From positions 1 through 64,000 of the forward strand of contig JABDAI010000002.1 in NCBI GenBank assembly GCA_013289195.1: a stretch of DNA of 64,000 nucleotides, given 5' to 3'. Both the position numbers and the translations under genes were made by a program. The DNA is from Verrucomicrobiota bacterium (GTDB taxonomy: Bacteria > Verrucomicrobiota > Verrucomicrobiae > Opitutales > CG1-02-43-26). Below, piece by piece: positions 26,609-35,680 of this stretch (positions are counted from its first letter, which is position 1; each line of letters opens with the position of its first letter). The notes beneath the pieces are model-generated. The model made no database searches, had not been told where the DNA came from, and saw only the letters and a list, made by a program, of their open reading frames with translations.

Positions 26609-26646
26609 CAAAAAATCGCTTATACTACTTGGTGTAAAAACTTACT

Positions 26647-27822
26647 ATGAAAAATGACCACTTAGAAAGAATACTAGGGAAGATTGAAGATTTGGATCCC
26701 ACGAATTTGACCATTCTCGCCCAGCGGCTTGCTCATGAAAGGCGTTTATTAGAAGCAGTATTCAACATCATTCAAGAAGGGATTCTCATTATTGACTCTA
26801 AAGGAATCATTGAATATTCCAACAATATTGCCAATCAAATGATCAATTTGACGGATAAGGACTTGGGGACTGCTATTTTATGGAAATTAGTCCCCGATTT
26901 GGCTCGGTCGATTGATTTTGCACATTTAGCAAGAGATATGTCTGTTATTTCACGAGAAATCCATATGACTTATCCCGAAAATCGTTTTGTTCGTCTTTAT
27001 ATGGTTCCTTTAAACCAGAATGATCAGAAACCTCTTTTCGTTATCATACTTCGCGATATTACAGAGGAGAAATTTTTAACTGAAGAAATGATTGAAGCTG
27101 AAAAACTTTCCTCTCTTTTTATGCTGGCTGCAGGAGTAGCACATGAGCTTGGTAATCCTTTGAATTCTATCAACATTCATCTTCAACTCATTCAACGGTT
27201 ACTTACCAAAGTAGATACCTCGACTAAAGTAGATACCTCGCCTGAAATCCATCATGTCAAGGATTCTATTGCAACCTGTGTTAATGAAGTGCGCCGGCTT
27301 GATGGTATTATTCAAAATTTCCTTCGTGCCATTAGGCCCACCCAGCCAGAACTTATTGAAGTGAATTTACTCGAACTGCTTAATGAAATTCTTGGTTTTC
27401 AAAGACACGAAATGGAAAATTTTGGCATTCGCGTCGAAATTGTACTCCCTCGCTCTTTACCTGTAGTCCGAGTAGATAGAAACCAAGTTAAACAAGTCTT
27501 TTTTAATATCATTAAAAACGCAATTCATGCAATGGGTAAAAATGGGCTTTTAAAAATCAGCACCGAAGTTGATGATGACTACTTAAATATACATTTTGAT
27601 GATAATGGAATTGGCATAGACGAAAAGCACTTCTCTAAAATTTTTAATCCCTACTATTCCACAAAAAATTCCGGTTCAGGATTAGGAATGCTCATTATCC
27701 AACGAATCATGAGGAATCATGCTGGACAAGTAGCTATCAAGAGTATTCCTGGCGAAGGGACCCGCGTCACATTAATGTTTCCTTTACAATCAAAACAAGT
27801 AAAAATGTTAGATAGTCCCTAA
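26647..27822 (+). CDS. orphan PAS-domain sensor histidine kinase (NtrB-like)
   Basis: A 391-residue soluble kinase without membrane segments. A PAS domain occupies about residues 35-150 (VFNIIQEGILIIDSKGIIEY). The phosphoacceptor is His166 in AAGVAHELGNPLNSI. The ATPase domain has the N box QVKQVFFNIIKNAIHAM and G boxes DDNGIGIDEKHFSKIF and SGSGLGMLIIQRI. This arrangement is that of the NtrB/AtoS class. No response regulator is adjacent, so the partner must be elsewhere. A tandem 18-bp duplication (27208-27243) adds the six-residue repeat KVDTST/KVDTSP between the two helices of the dimerisation domain. The signal is probably cytoplasmic. Confidence 0.85.
   Translation: MKNDHLERILGKIEDLDPTNLTILAQRLAHERRLLEAVFNIIQEGILIIDSKGIIEYSNNIANQMINLTDKDLGTAILWKLVPDLARSIDFAHLARDMSVISREIHMTYPENRFVRLYMVPLNQNDQKPLFVIILRDITEEKFLTEEMIEAEKLSSLFMLAAGVAHELGNPLNSINIHLQLIQRLLTKVDTSTKVDTSPEIHHVKDSIATCVNEVRRLDGIIQNFLRAIRPTQPELIEVNLLELLNEILGFQRHEMENFGIRVEIVLPRSLPVVRVDRNQVKQVFFNIIKNAIHAMGKNGLLKISTEVDDDYLNIHFDDNGIGIDEKHFSKIFNPYYSTKNSGSGLGMLIIQRIMRNHAGQVAIKSIPGEGTRVTLMFPLQSKQVKMLDSP
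27208..27243 (+). repeat. 18-bp tandem duplication inside the histidine kinase gene
   Basis: AAAGTAGATACCTCGACT (27208-27225) is followed directly by AAAGTAGATACCTCGCCT (27226-27243), one mismatch. It is in frame and encodes KVDTST then KVDTSP. Near identity suggests a recent slippage event and a locus that may vary between strains. Confidence 0.85.
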
Positions 27823-27942
27823 TCCTATTTTAAAATACAATTGCATTTTCCTTGAAAAGACAGATAGTAGTATTTTTAATCATAATTTAAAAAATTGATA
27901 TTTCGTTAATTTATAAAATCATAAGATTAGCTTTTTAAAACA

Positions 27943-28647
27943 ATGAATGGAACACAGAACACACTTTTTGGACGCTCATTAATAGGTGATGCAGATCTTG
28001 ACCAGAAGATCTTAATTTCTTTTATAGAAAAAAAAGACTGGAAATCAATTGCTTCTGCAAGAATGACTTGTGCAACTATTTATAATATGGGAAATGTTTG
28101 TAGTGAACAAATCCTTGGAAAATCGCTTTCAGATAGGTTTACTGAAAATAAGAACAATTTCATAAAAAAATGCATAATGTCATGCCACAGTAATCATATT
28201 GATGATTGGAAAACTTTTTGTAAGATGCAATTAGAAGCATGTCATAGTGTATTTTTTGCTATTAATTCCACGCATATTTTTATAACAAACCTCATAGATA
28301 GAAATTTAAACGAATTGAATGATAAAGAACTTGAAAAATTACAGTCACTATTACATTCCATACCGATTCTTATAATCTTTTCAAGCTCAATGCTTTATAG
28401 TTTATTGGATCTTGCCAGAAAACAAAATGATAAAATAACTTCTTCTAAAATTGCCGATATGATTGAAGATCTGCCATGGTCATTTTATAAGGAAAAAATT
28501 AATTCTGTATCAAATGAGAAAAAATCGATCGAACAAATAGAAATTCTTATAGAAGTTTCAAAAATCAATAATAAATTTAAAAATAGTTTATTAATAAACG
28601 CATATAATTTAATTAAACAAAATCCTACTCATGTGAGTGCGCATTAA
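27943..28647 (+). CDS. small F-box-like protein, function unknown
   Basis: A 234-residue protein without signal peptide or membrane span. Residues about 15-50 read IGDADLDQKILISFIEKKDW then KSIASARMTCATIYNM, which has the leucine/isoleucine spacing and the 'S-x-x-x-x-T-C-x-x-I-Y' end often seen in F-box and F-box-like domains. The remainder is helical. The codon use is very AT-rich. It resembles the protein at 16196-17059 in this N-terminal feature only. The assignment is weak. It converges on the next gene with a 12-bp gap. Confidence 0.35.
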   Translation: MNGTQNTLFGRSLIGDADLDQKILISFIEKKDWKSIASARMTCATIYNMGNVCSEQILGKSLSDRFTENKNNFIKKCIMSCHSNHIDDWKTFCKMQLEACHSVFFAINSTHIFITNLIDRNLNELNDKELEKLQSLLHSIPILIIFSSSMLYSLLDLARKQNDKITSSKIADMIEDLPWSFYKEKINSVSNEKKSIEQIEILIEVSKINNKFKNSLLINAYNLIKQNPTHVSAH

Positions 28648-28659
28648 TTACGGCTGGTT

Positions 28660-30150
28660 TTAGGCCTTATGATTGTCACCATTTTTTAAAAAGAGCTTCT
28701 TTTCTTTAATGATATCTGCAACCTTTTTAGGAACAGTCTCTTCCCAACCGGGTTGATCTTCCCTGATCATTTTTAATACATCCCGCGAAAAAATATCTAA
28801 GTGCGCTGGATTGAATCCTTTGATAGCTTCAATATAACCATTTTCCTTTAAATATTCATAAAGGTGCCGAATGTGCGGTTTTAGCCTAACATTATCTGCA
28901 GTGATTAAAACTCCTTTAGTAGTATCATCATCAGAATCTTCAATAAGCTTTGTTCCATTTTGTGATTCTAAAAGATCTTTATAATGTTTAAATGCCTTTG
29001 CATGCATGGGATATACATACATCTTTACATTATCTTTAAATAAACGTCCACAGGCTTCTAAAATTCCTCCATCAAGGGAAAGGTAATACTGATCATCGAA
29101 AATAGCCATTAGGTGATTAATTCCTAAGGCTATCCCAATCATCTTTTGCGTGTAGCGTCTAAAATAAGCACTCAATTTATAATACTCAGGATAATTCGAA
29201 ATTAGGACATTGTAACCTAAAGCAGATACAATATCCACTCGGGCAAGAAAATCGGCTAAGTCAAATCCATAAGCCAATAAATTTTTCATAGTAATTTCCA
29301 TAAGAATCACTATTTTTTCTCCAAAAACTTCTGGTTCTTGAATTAATTGAGATTCAGCGCAGGTTAGCATATCCGTATTAATATAGGTCAGAGGTCTAAA
29401 TGAACCCCTCTCTACTAATATGACTCTTTTATGTAAAGCTTCTGAAGGTTGTAAAATCAATCCATCGGGACTAAACATCACTGCATTAGTCAGCCCTTGC
29501 TCTACAAGTTGTAAACTGATAACGCGATTATCATACTCTTTAAAATCAGGCCCATTGAAGGTCAACATATCCACTTCGATACGTGAATTACCCAAGTTAT
29601 CAGCCAAAGACTCCACAAAGGCTTTATAATCATTATTGTAAATAAAAGTTCCATAAAGAAGATTTACACCAATAATTCCCAGAGCTTCTTGCTGCATGAT
29701 GTTTGTAGCATCAAGCATTCGCACATGCATCATGATGTCGTTGTAAGGACCTAAGGGCAATAGCTGAAATCTAACGCCCATCCAGCCATGACATTCATTA
29801 GTTCCTCTATAACTTCGCGCAGCAACAGTATTTGCGTAAACGAAGAAAGTCGTATCTTTGCCACGTGTTTCAGTGAGACGTTCAATTAGTAATTCATACT
29901 CATGATCCAGCATCTGAATTAAACGTTCTTTGGAAACATACCTTTTACTGCGACCATAAATTTGATCACTAAATTGCATATCATAAGCTGACATGCTTTT
30001 CGCAATTGTGCCCGCTGCACCTCCAGCAGTAAAAAAATGACGTGCCACTTCCTGCCCAGCACCTATTTCCGCAAATGTACCATAGATCTCAGTATCCAAA
30101 TTAATCGTCAAGGCTTTACGATCTGTTGTTAAATCGAATGGTTTAGGCAT
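28660..30150 (-). CDS. conserved soluble protein of unknown function (~496 residues)
   Basis: I recognise the family by its N-terminal block (YGTFAEIGAGQEVARHFFTA then GGAAGTIAKSMSAYDMQFSD) and the block YVSKERLIQMLDHEYELLIE. I recall homologues in Verrucomicrobia, Planctomycetes and relatives. Database names for these are inconsistent, including 'TonB-dependent receptor' and 'nicotinate-nucleotide adenylyltransferase'. The sequence has no signal peptide and is not a beta-barrel, so the receptor name does not fit. It is globular alpha/beta with a Gly-rich N-terminal loop. The strong conservation suggests an enzymatic or housekeeping role. It is transcribed away from sppA and is monocistronic. 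Confidence 0.6.
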   Translation of the reverse strand: MPKPFDLTTDRKALTINLDTEIYGTFAEIGAGQEVARHFFTAGGAAGTIAKSMSAYDMQFSDQIYGRSKRYVSKERLIQMLDHEYELLIERLTETRGKDTTFFVYANTVAARSYRGTNECHGWMGVRFQLLPLGPYNDIMMHVRMLDATNIMQQEALGIIGVNLLYGTFIYNNDYKAFVESLADNLGNSRIEVDMLTFNGPDFKEYDNRVISLQLVEQGLTNAVMFSPDGLILQPSEALHKRVILVERGSFRPLTYINTDMLTCAESQLIQEPEVFGEKIVILMEITMKNLLAYGFDLADFLARVDIVSALGYNVLISNYPEYYKLSAYFRRYTQKMIGIALGINHLMAIFDDQYYLSLDGGILEACGRLFKDNVKMYVYPMHAKAFKHYKDLLESQNGTKLIEDSDDDTTKGVLITADNVRLKPHIRHLYEYLKENGYIEAIKGFNPAHLDIFSRDVLKMIREDQPGWEETVPKKVADIIKEKKLFLKNGDNHKA

Positions 30151-30285
30151 GAAAAGGGGTAATTTCAGGGGATAAAGCTAAAGCATTAGTAAATACTTAA
30201 TGGATCAACTCTTAAATTAAGACGTAACATTTTCGTTATTGTTTTGCAATAAAAATAAAAATTATGTAGAAATGGACATTATCAA

Positions 30286-32109
30286 ATGAAATCATTTTTT
30301 TTATCCTTAATTAAATTCATTTTTGCACTTTTAAGTGCAAGTCTCATCCTTTTCTTTGTATTTATTGCATTAATTCTAGGGATAGTATATGCAATTGAAA
30401 GACCAGCTGTGAACGTAGAAAAAGATACTGTATTGGTCATCGATTTAGCTACCACGATTACCGATTCTTTCGAAGAAAAGGAATTTCGAGAAAATCTGGA
30501 AGCTTGGATACAAGGCGAATATATTCCAAAAGCATATTTATTGGAAGTCATTGAGGCAATAGAAGAGGCCGCAAAAGATTCGAGAATCATTGGAATTTAT
30601 TTGAAGGGTAATGTAGCTCATTTCCAACAAGATTCCGGCTATCCTATTTTGCATGAAGTCAGAAAAGCGATTGATGAATTCAAAAAAACGGGTAAATTAG
30701 TTGTAGCCTATTTCGTAGATGCGGATGTTAAAGACTATTTCCTAGGATCTGTTGCCAACAAAGTGATCATGAATCCTATAGGGCAACTTTCCCTAAAAGG
30801 GTTATCCTGTGAAATGATGTACTTTGCTGAAGCGTTCAAGAAATACGGCATAGGAGTCCAAGTAACAAAGGTCGGAAAATACAAATCCGCAATCGAACCT
30901 TTTGTTCGAGATAACATGAGCGAACCCGATAAGGAACAGTTACAAGACTTATTAACTGATATATGGGGAAATGTTTTGGATATTATGGCTAAAGGTCGGC
31001 AATTGGAACAGAATTTTATTAAAGAATTAAGCAACAAAGAAGGTCTTTTTTTAGCTAGCATTGCTAAAGACTACAAACTCATCGACGATTTGGGATATCA
31101 AGATGAAGCTTTTGACCTATTTAAAGCGGAACATAAATCACAAACTGAAAACGACGAAGAGAAATCTAGTAATAAAATTAGTCTTAAAAAATACATAAGA
31201 AATGTAGAACAAAATAAATTGCTCACTAAAAGCCTAAAAACCAAACCTCAAGTAGGTATTTTATATGCAGAAGGTGAAATCGTAGATGGAGAGGGCCATT
31301 CTTATGAAGTAGGTTCAGCACGGTTGGAACGTAAAATTGATGAAATTCGTGAAGATGATACGATCAAAGCGGTAGTTCTAAGAGTAAACAGCGTTGGAGG
31401 GGGAGTACACGCTTCCGAGAGCATACAAAGAGCATTACAAAAACTGCAATCTAAAAAACCTATCGTAGCTTCATTTGGAACAGTGGCAGCTTCCGGAGGT
31501 TATTGGATATCCTGTCTTTCAGATGCGATATATACAGACCCAATGTGCATTACCGGATCAATTGGAGTATTTGGCTTACTTTTTAATGTACAAGATATTG
31601 CCAAGAACATAGGGATCCATTTTGATCGTGTGATTACAGGTCCTTTTGCAGGAATGGATTCATACGGTCAACCTAAGACAGCCAAAGAAATGGCCAAAAT
31701 ACAGGCCAATACGGATTTAATATATAATACCTTTCTAGCAAAAGTTGCACAAGGCCGAAAAATGGATCTAGAAAAAGTGGAATCCCTGGCCCAAGGACGA
31801 GTTTGGTCAGGCTTAAAAGCTAAAGAAATTGGATTAGCCGATTTCTATGGAGGAATAAAAGATGCAGCAAACCATGCGGCAAAACTTGCAAATCTAGGTG
31901 ATAATTGGGAAACAAAACCCCTCCTCAAGAAAAGGGAATTTGCTGTCGATATCATAGAATTTTTCCAAGAATCTCCCGAGACAAAAGAAGTAAGCAGTAT
32001 TGTTACTCAATTTGTAAAATATTTTAAACAGAAGTTAAAAGGCTTAAGTAATTTTAACGATCCTAGTAATCTATACGCACGCATGCCCAATACTTTTAGG
32101 GTAAATTGA
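30286..32109 (+). CDS. sppA: signal peptide peptidase SppA, 67-kDa type
   Basis: A membrane-anchored serine protease that degrades cleaved signal peptides at the outer face of the inner membrane. It has 607 residues, the length of the long (duplicated) form. An N-terminal transmembrane helix covers about residues 5-35. The Ser-Lys dyad is visible: Lys200 in GKYKSAIEPF of the first half, and Ser403 in TVAASGGYWISC of the second half. The region TGSIGVFGLLFNVQDIAKNI is also conserved. No ribosome-binding site precedes the ATG. It stands alone between a conserved unknown and a toxin-antitoxin remnant. Confidence 0.92.
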   Translation: MKSFFLSLIKFIFALLSASLILFFVFIALILGIVYAIERPAVNVEKDTVLVIDLATTITDSFEEKEFRENLEAWIQGEYIPKAYLLEVIEAIEEAAKDSRIIGIYLKGNVAHFQQDSGYPILHEVRKAIDEFKKTGKLVVAYFVDADVKDYFLGSVANKVIMNPIGQLSLKGLSCEMMYFAEAFKKYGIGVQVTKVGKYKSAIEPFVRDNMSEPDKEQLQDLLTDIWGNVLDIMAKGRQLEQNFIKELSNKEGLFLASIAKDYKLIDDLGYQDEAFDLFKAEHKSQTENDEEKSSNKISLKKYIRNVEQNKLLTKSLKTKPQVGILYAEGEIVDGEGHSYEVGSARLERKIDEIREDDTIKAVVLRVNSVGGGVHASESIQRALQKLQSKKPIVASFGTVAASGGYWISCLSDAIYTDPMCITGSIGVFGLLFNVQDIAKNIGIHFDRVITGPFAGMDSYGQPKTAKEMAKIQANTDLIYNTFLAKVAQGRKMDLEKVESLAQGRVWSGLKAKEIGLADFYGGIKDAANHAAKLANLGDNWETKPLLKKREFAVDIIEFFQESPETKEVSSIVTQFVKYFKQKLKGLSNFNDPSNLYARMPNTFRVN

Positions 32110-32194
32110 GAGCTTTTGATGCAGGATTTTTCATGATAAAGGGAAAAATGTACAATTTTTTATTGCATATTATTGTAAAAAGTTAAATTAAAAT

Positions 32195-32386
32195 ATGAAA
32201 ATGAAAAGCATAGCTGTACAAATTTCGGGAGAATTAATGGAAGAAGCAAAATTATTTGCAAAAGTTGAGGATCGCTCCATAACAAAACAAATCGAACATT
32301 GGATAAAATTAGGTAAATGCGCTGAAGAGATCCAGACCTACCATTATCTTTCATTAAGGAAATTACAATGGGGGTTGAACAATTAA
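32195..32386 (+). CDS. ParD-like antitoxin
   Basis: A 63-residue protein whose first 50 residues follow the ParD-like antitoxin family (PF11903 type): SIAVQISGELMEEAKLFAKV, then RSITKQIEHWIKLGKCAEE. This is a ribbon-helix-helix DNA-binding fold that would repress its own promoter and neutralise a toxin. The C-terminal part (HYLSLRKLQWGLNN) would contact the toxin. A matching ParE-like toxin reading frame follows 46 bp downstream but has an internal stop codon. If the toxin is dead, the antitoxin may be kept as an anti-addiction gene or may be decaying as well. Confidence 0.75.
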   Translation: MKMKSIAVQISGELMEEAKLFAKVEDRSITKQIEHWIKLGKCAEEIQTYHYLSLRKLQWGLNN

Positions 32387-32432
32387 AGCAAGGTAAAGAT
32401 ATACCTTATAAGTTTGACAATTAAAATTCCCC

Positions 32433-32696
32433 ATGGAATTAATTCAATCACCTCTTTTTGCTCGCAAAAATAAAAAATGCCCTAAGGTGTTCAAGGAAAT
32501 TTTGGATAAAAATATATAAAAAAATATCCAAGATCCAATGTGCGGTAATTTAAAAAAGGCGATCATCAGAGTTTACAAATTTAAATTTTATGAACAAGAA
32601 TACCTTTTGGCCTATAAAACTAAAGATGCGATCCTTGAATTAATCACAATTGATTCTCATGAAAATTTCTATAGAGATTTAAAAAATTATCTTTGA
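32433..32696 (+). pseudogene. ParE-like toxin gene with one in-frame stop codon
   Basis: From the ATG at 32433 the frame reads MELIQSPLFARKNKKCPKVF, then KEILDKNI, then TAA (32517-32519). It continues in the same frame as KNIQDPMCGNLKKAIIRVYK, FKFYEQEYLLAYKTKDAILE and LITIDSHENFYRDLKNYL to the stop at 32694-32696. The pieces join into an 87-codon toxin of the ParE-like family (ending HENFYRDLK-YL). The stop is a single nonsense change in an A-rich stretch, not a frameshift, and about three residues seem missing around KKAII. A sequencing error cannot be excluded. It pairs with the antitoxin gene just upstream. Confidence 0.75.
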
Positions 32697-32720
32697 AATT
32701 AAAATATATTTTCTATCATC

Positions 32721-33959
32721 TCAACGCGACAAGCTACTGCTAAACTGAAGCACACTGGTTACTATACTTAAAGCTAAGATAGTCACTAGAAGGAAAGCAA
32801 AAAGAAGCGCGATAGACGAAATAAAGGTCGTCAAATTTCTTAAGTTTTTTTCAAGCTCTTTGCTATAAATAATATAGATTTCCTTAAAGCTATGAACCAT
32901 ATTACCCGTATTTTCTCCTACGGCAATGATATCTATCGCTAGATCTGGAAAAAATTTGTTTTGGCTAAAAGCTAAGGACATTGCGGCTCCATCATTTATT
33001 TGTTTTTGACTGAGTTGGAAACTTTCAAAGAGAATTCTATTTTTAATCAGTTTTTCAGTCAAACGCATCGCTTCAGTGGTATTCACTCCACTATCAAGAA
33101 GCGTCGCAAGAAGATTGGCAGTTTGGCTATAAGCCGCTTCTTTAACGACGTTATTAATAAAAGGAATTTTTAAGAGCCATGCATCCGTCTTCTTCAAGCC
33201 TTCGGGCGTTTTTCTCCATCTGCGGATAAATATAATTGCAAGAATTAAAAATACGACGACGAAGGGTCCTACATAAATAACAGCATCTGCTGAGCCAATG
33301 AGAATACGCGCTGGAAGACTCATTTTACCCCCCATCGACTGCATCATTCCTTGAATTTTGGGAAGAAGATAAAAAAGAAATAGACCTACTACAAAAACAG
33401 CCACACAAGAAATAAATGCCGGATAGGCCAAGCCAGTATAAATTTTCTTTTTTAATTCTGCTTGATCATGGAGATGTTCAACAACATTTTGCAGAATGAG
33501 AATTAGGTTACCACTCGCTTCCCCTGCTTCAATCGCATAAATAATGGAATTATCAAAAATCTCGGGAAACCGTTTTAATGCAACCGCAAAAGTATAGCCT
33601 TCACTTAAATCTTGCCAAATCTTTTGTGCCAATTCTCTTTGTTCGGGCTCGCGGATACGATCTTTTAATGTTTTAATTGCGTCACCTAATGGCATTCCAC
33701 TTTGATGAAGCTGCAAAACTTTCGATAAAAAAGGTTCGGTTAACGGTTTTTTGCGAAATTGAAATAAAGGCTTACGATCAGTCTTAATTTTACTCTTCCC
33801 AGAAGAAGCTTTCACAGAAGGAATCCCTGATTCCGAAATAGCAGTCACTTGAATTCCTTTTGAAAGAAGGGACTTAGCCGCAATTTGGCGGCTGGATGCT
33901 TCCAATATACCTTCTACTTGGGTTCCACTTTTAATTCCTTTGTAAAAAAACTTTGCCAT
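32721..33959 (-). CDS. gspF: type II secretion inner-membrane protein GspF
   Basis: The polytopic platform protein of the type II secretion system, 412 residues. An N-terminal domain (AKFFYKGIKSGTQVEGILEA) precedes two T2SSF repeats. Membrane helices are visible near residues 175-200, 222-245 and 380-405. The conserved motifs YAIEAGEASGNL (first repeat) and IIAVGENTGNMVHSF (second repeat) are both present. It is the last gene of the secretion operon, 10 bp after gspE. It couples the GspE ATPase to pseudopilus assembly. Confidence 0.92.
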   Translation of the reverse strand: MAKFFYKGIKSGTQVEGILEASSRQIAAKSLLSKGIQVTAISESGIPSVKASSGKSKIKTDRKPLFQFRKKPLTEPFLSKVLQLHQSGMPLGDAIKTLKDRIREPEQRELAQKIWQDLSEGYTFAVALKRFPEIFDNSIIYAIEAGEASGNLILILQNVVEHLHDQAELKKKIYTGLAYPAFISCVAVFVVGLFLFYLLPKIQGMMQSMGGKMSLPARILIGSADAVIYVGPFVVVFLILAIIFIRRWRKTPEGLKKTDAWLLKIPFINNVVKEAAYSQTANLLATLLDSGVNTTEAMRLTEKLIKNRILFESFQLSQKQINDGAAMSLAFSQNKFFPDLAIDIIAVGENTGNMVHSFKEIYIIYSKELEKNLRNLTTFISSIALLFAFLLVTILALSIVTSVLQFSSSLSR

Positions 33960-33969
33960 ATAATCTTAT

Positions 33970-35661
33970 CTATTCTTCTTCAGCACTCACTTCCTCAGCA
34001 AATCGTAAGATTGCCTTGAGCGTTGTATTTCCACGTTTCACTTGTTCCCAGGCGCATTGCTGGAGAGTACGCATGCCTCGGCTAATTGCATCTAGACGCA
34101 TGACGCGAGCAGATTCTTTTGCCACAATTAATTGATGAATCGATTCATCCACAATTAAAATCTCAAAAATACCAATACGCCCCCGATAGCCAAGACCATT
34201 ACACATCTTACAGCCTACAGGTTCTTTAACTAGATGCGCATATTGAGCTTCAGAAGGATCTATGTGCATGGACTTAAGGAAAACTTCCAACTCTCCTGGC
34301 TGAAAAGTTTGTGGCCTTGCGCAGTATGGGCACAATCGTCGGACTAGACGTTGGGCCACAATCATCTCTACAGAAGAAGCAAGCAAGAAAGGCTCAATTT
34401 CCATATCAATTAGACGCGTCAAAGCACCCGCGGCATCATTTGTATGCAAAGTACTCAAAACTAAGTGACCTGTTAAGGAAGCGCGAATGGCGATATCGGC
34501 TGTTTCCTTATCTCGAATTTCACCGACCATAATCACATCAGGATCTTGCCGTAAAATATGGCGCAGCGCATTTGCAAAAGTAAGCCCAATCTCAGGCTGA
34601 ACTTGCGTTTGATTGACTCCTTCAATTTCATTTTCAATAGGATCTTCAACTGTCAAAATACGCCTCTCAGGTGAGCGAATATCACGAATAAATGCACTAA
34701 GAGTGGTCGATTTTCCAGATCCTGTAGGACCGGTTACAAGAATAATTCCATGGGGCTTACGAATTATCGGCTCTACTCTTTTTTTATCTTCCAGGAGTAA
34801 TCCAAGTTCTTCTAAAGTCAAACGTTGGCTACCTTGACCGAGCAAGCGAAGGCTAACACTTTCTCCAAATGCTGTTGGAAAAGTTGAAACCCGGATATCG
34901 AGTTCATTGCCCGCAACAGTAAATTTAATACGTCCATCTTGAGGACGACGACGTTCTGAAATATTCAAGCGAGACATAATTTTCAAACGCGAAATGATGG
35001 CAGCTTGAAAACGCATCAGTTGCACCGGTAATTGAACTGGAATGAGTTCACCATCAATACGATACCGAATTTGAAGAGAAGTCTTTTGCGGTTCAAAGTG
35101 AATATCTGTTGCACGATCTTCAACTGCTTTAACAACAATTTCATTAACAAATCGAATAATAGCAGCATCTTGATCCTCAGCTTCCGTAGTCTGAATAGTA
35201 TCTTCAAACTGCTCAAGTCCACTGCTTTCTAAAGTATCAAAGCCCACGCCAAAAAATTCAATAATTTTATTATTAATGATTCCAGGCATCACCAATTTCC
35301 ATGTAGGACGTTTACCACAAGCAATATAAATCCAATTTTCCTGTTGTTTGCTTGGCGGCCAAGAAATAATGAAACACAGAGCTTCAGGATCGGATGTTTC
35401 TATAGGAAGACAATGATATTCATGAATTAGTCTTAAGGGAATAATTGCTTTGGGATCTGGATTGACTTTGAAATCATGAATGAGTTCGATTCCCGAGGCC
35501 TTTGAAATGAGGTCGACGACTTCCTCTTCTGTCTTATTCAATGCTTTTACCAAAAAGAGAACTTTACTTTCAGAACCCAAAGTTGCAAAGGTTTCCTGTT
35601 CCTCAGGCGTTAAAGTACTTAGAATTTCGTTAAGATAATTATCAAAATGGCTTCTTTGCAT
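33970..35661 (-). CDS. gspE: type II secretion ATPase GspE
   Basis: The cytoplasmic hexameric ATPase that drives pseudopilus assembly, 563 residues. It has an N-terminal GspE domain (1-140), then Walker A GPTGSGKSTT (311-320), Walker B PDVIMVGEIRD (374-384) and a His box TGHLVLSTLHTNDA. The zinc tetracysteine motif of true GspE proteins is present: C444-x2-C447 and C484-x2-C487. All catalytic elements are intact. It lies between the GspC-like gene and gspF with short gaps. Confidence 0.94.
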   Translation of the reverse strand: MQRSHFDNYLNEILSTLTPEEQETFATLGSESKVLFLVKALNKTEEEVVDLISKASGIELIHDFKVNPDPKAIIPLRLIHEYHCLPIETSDPEALCFIISWPPSKQQENWIYIACGKRPTWKLVMPGIINNKIIEFFGVGFDTLESSGLEQFEDTIQTTEAEDQDAAIIRFVNEIVVKAVEDRATDIHFEPQKTSLQIRYRIDGELIPVQLPVQLMRFQAAIISRLKIMSRLNISERRRPQDGRIKFTVAGNELDIRVSTFPTAFGESVSLRLLGQGSQRLTLEELGLLLEDKKRVEPIIRKPHGIILVTGPTGSGKSTTLSAFIRDIRSPERRILTVEDPIENEIEGVNQTQVQPEIGLTFANALRHILRQDPDVIMVGEIRDKETADIAIRASLTGHLVLSTLHTNDAAGALTRLIDMEIEPFLLASSVEMIVAQRLVRRLCPYCARPQTFQPGELEVFLKSMHIDPSEAQYAHLVKEPVGCKMCNGLGYRGRIGIFEILIVDESIHQLIVAKESARVMRLDAISRGMRTLQQCAWEQVKRGNTTLKAILRFAEEVSAEEE

Positions 35662-35680
35662 ATAATTTTTCTACAACATT

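Noticed and set aside
32433..32696. Frameshift as the cause of the broken toxin gene
   Set aside because: Both halves are in the same frame (90 bases between the first ATG and the AAT after the stop), so the defect is a single nonsense codon.
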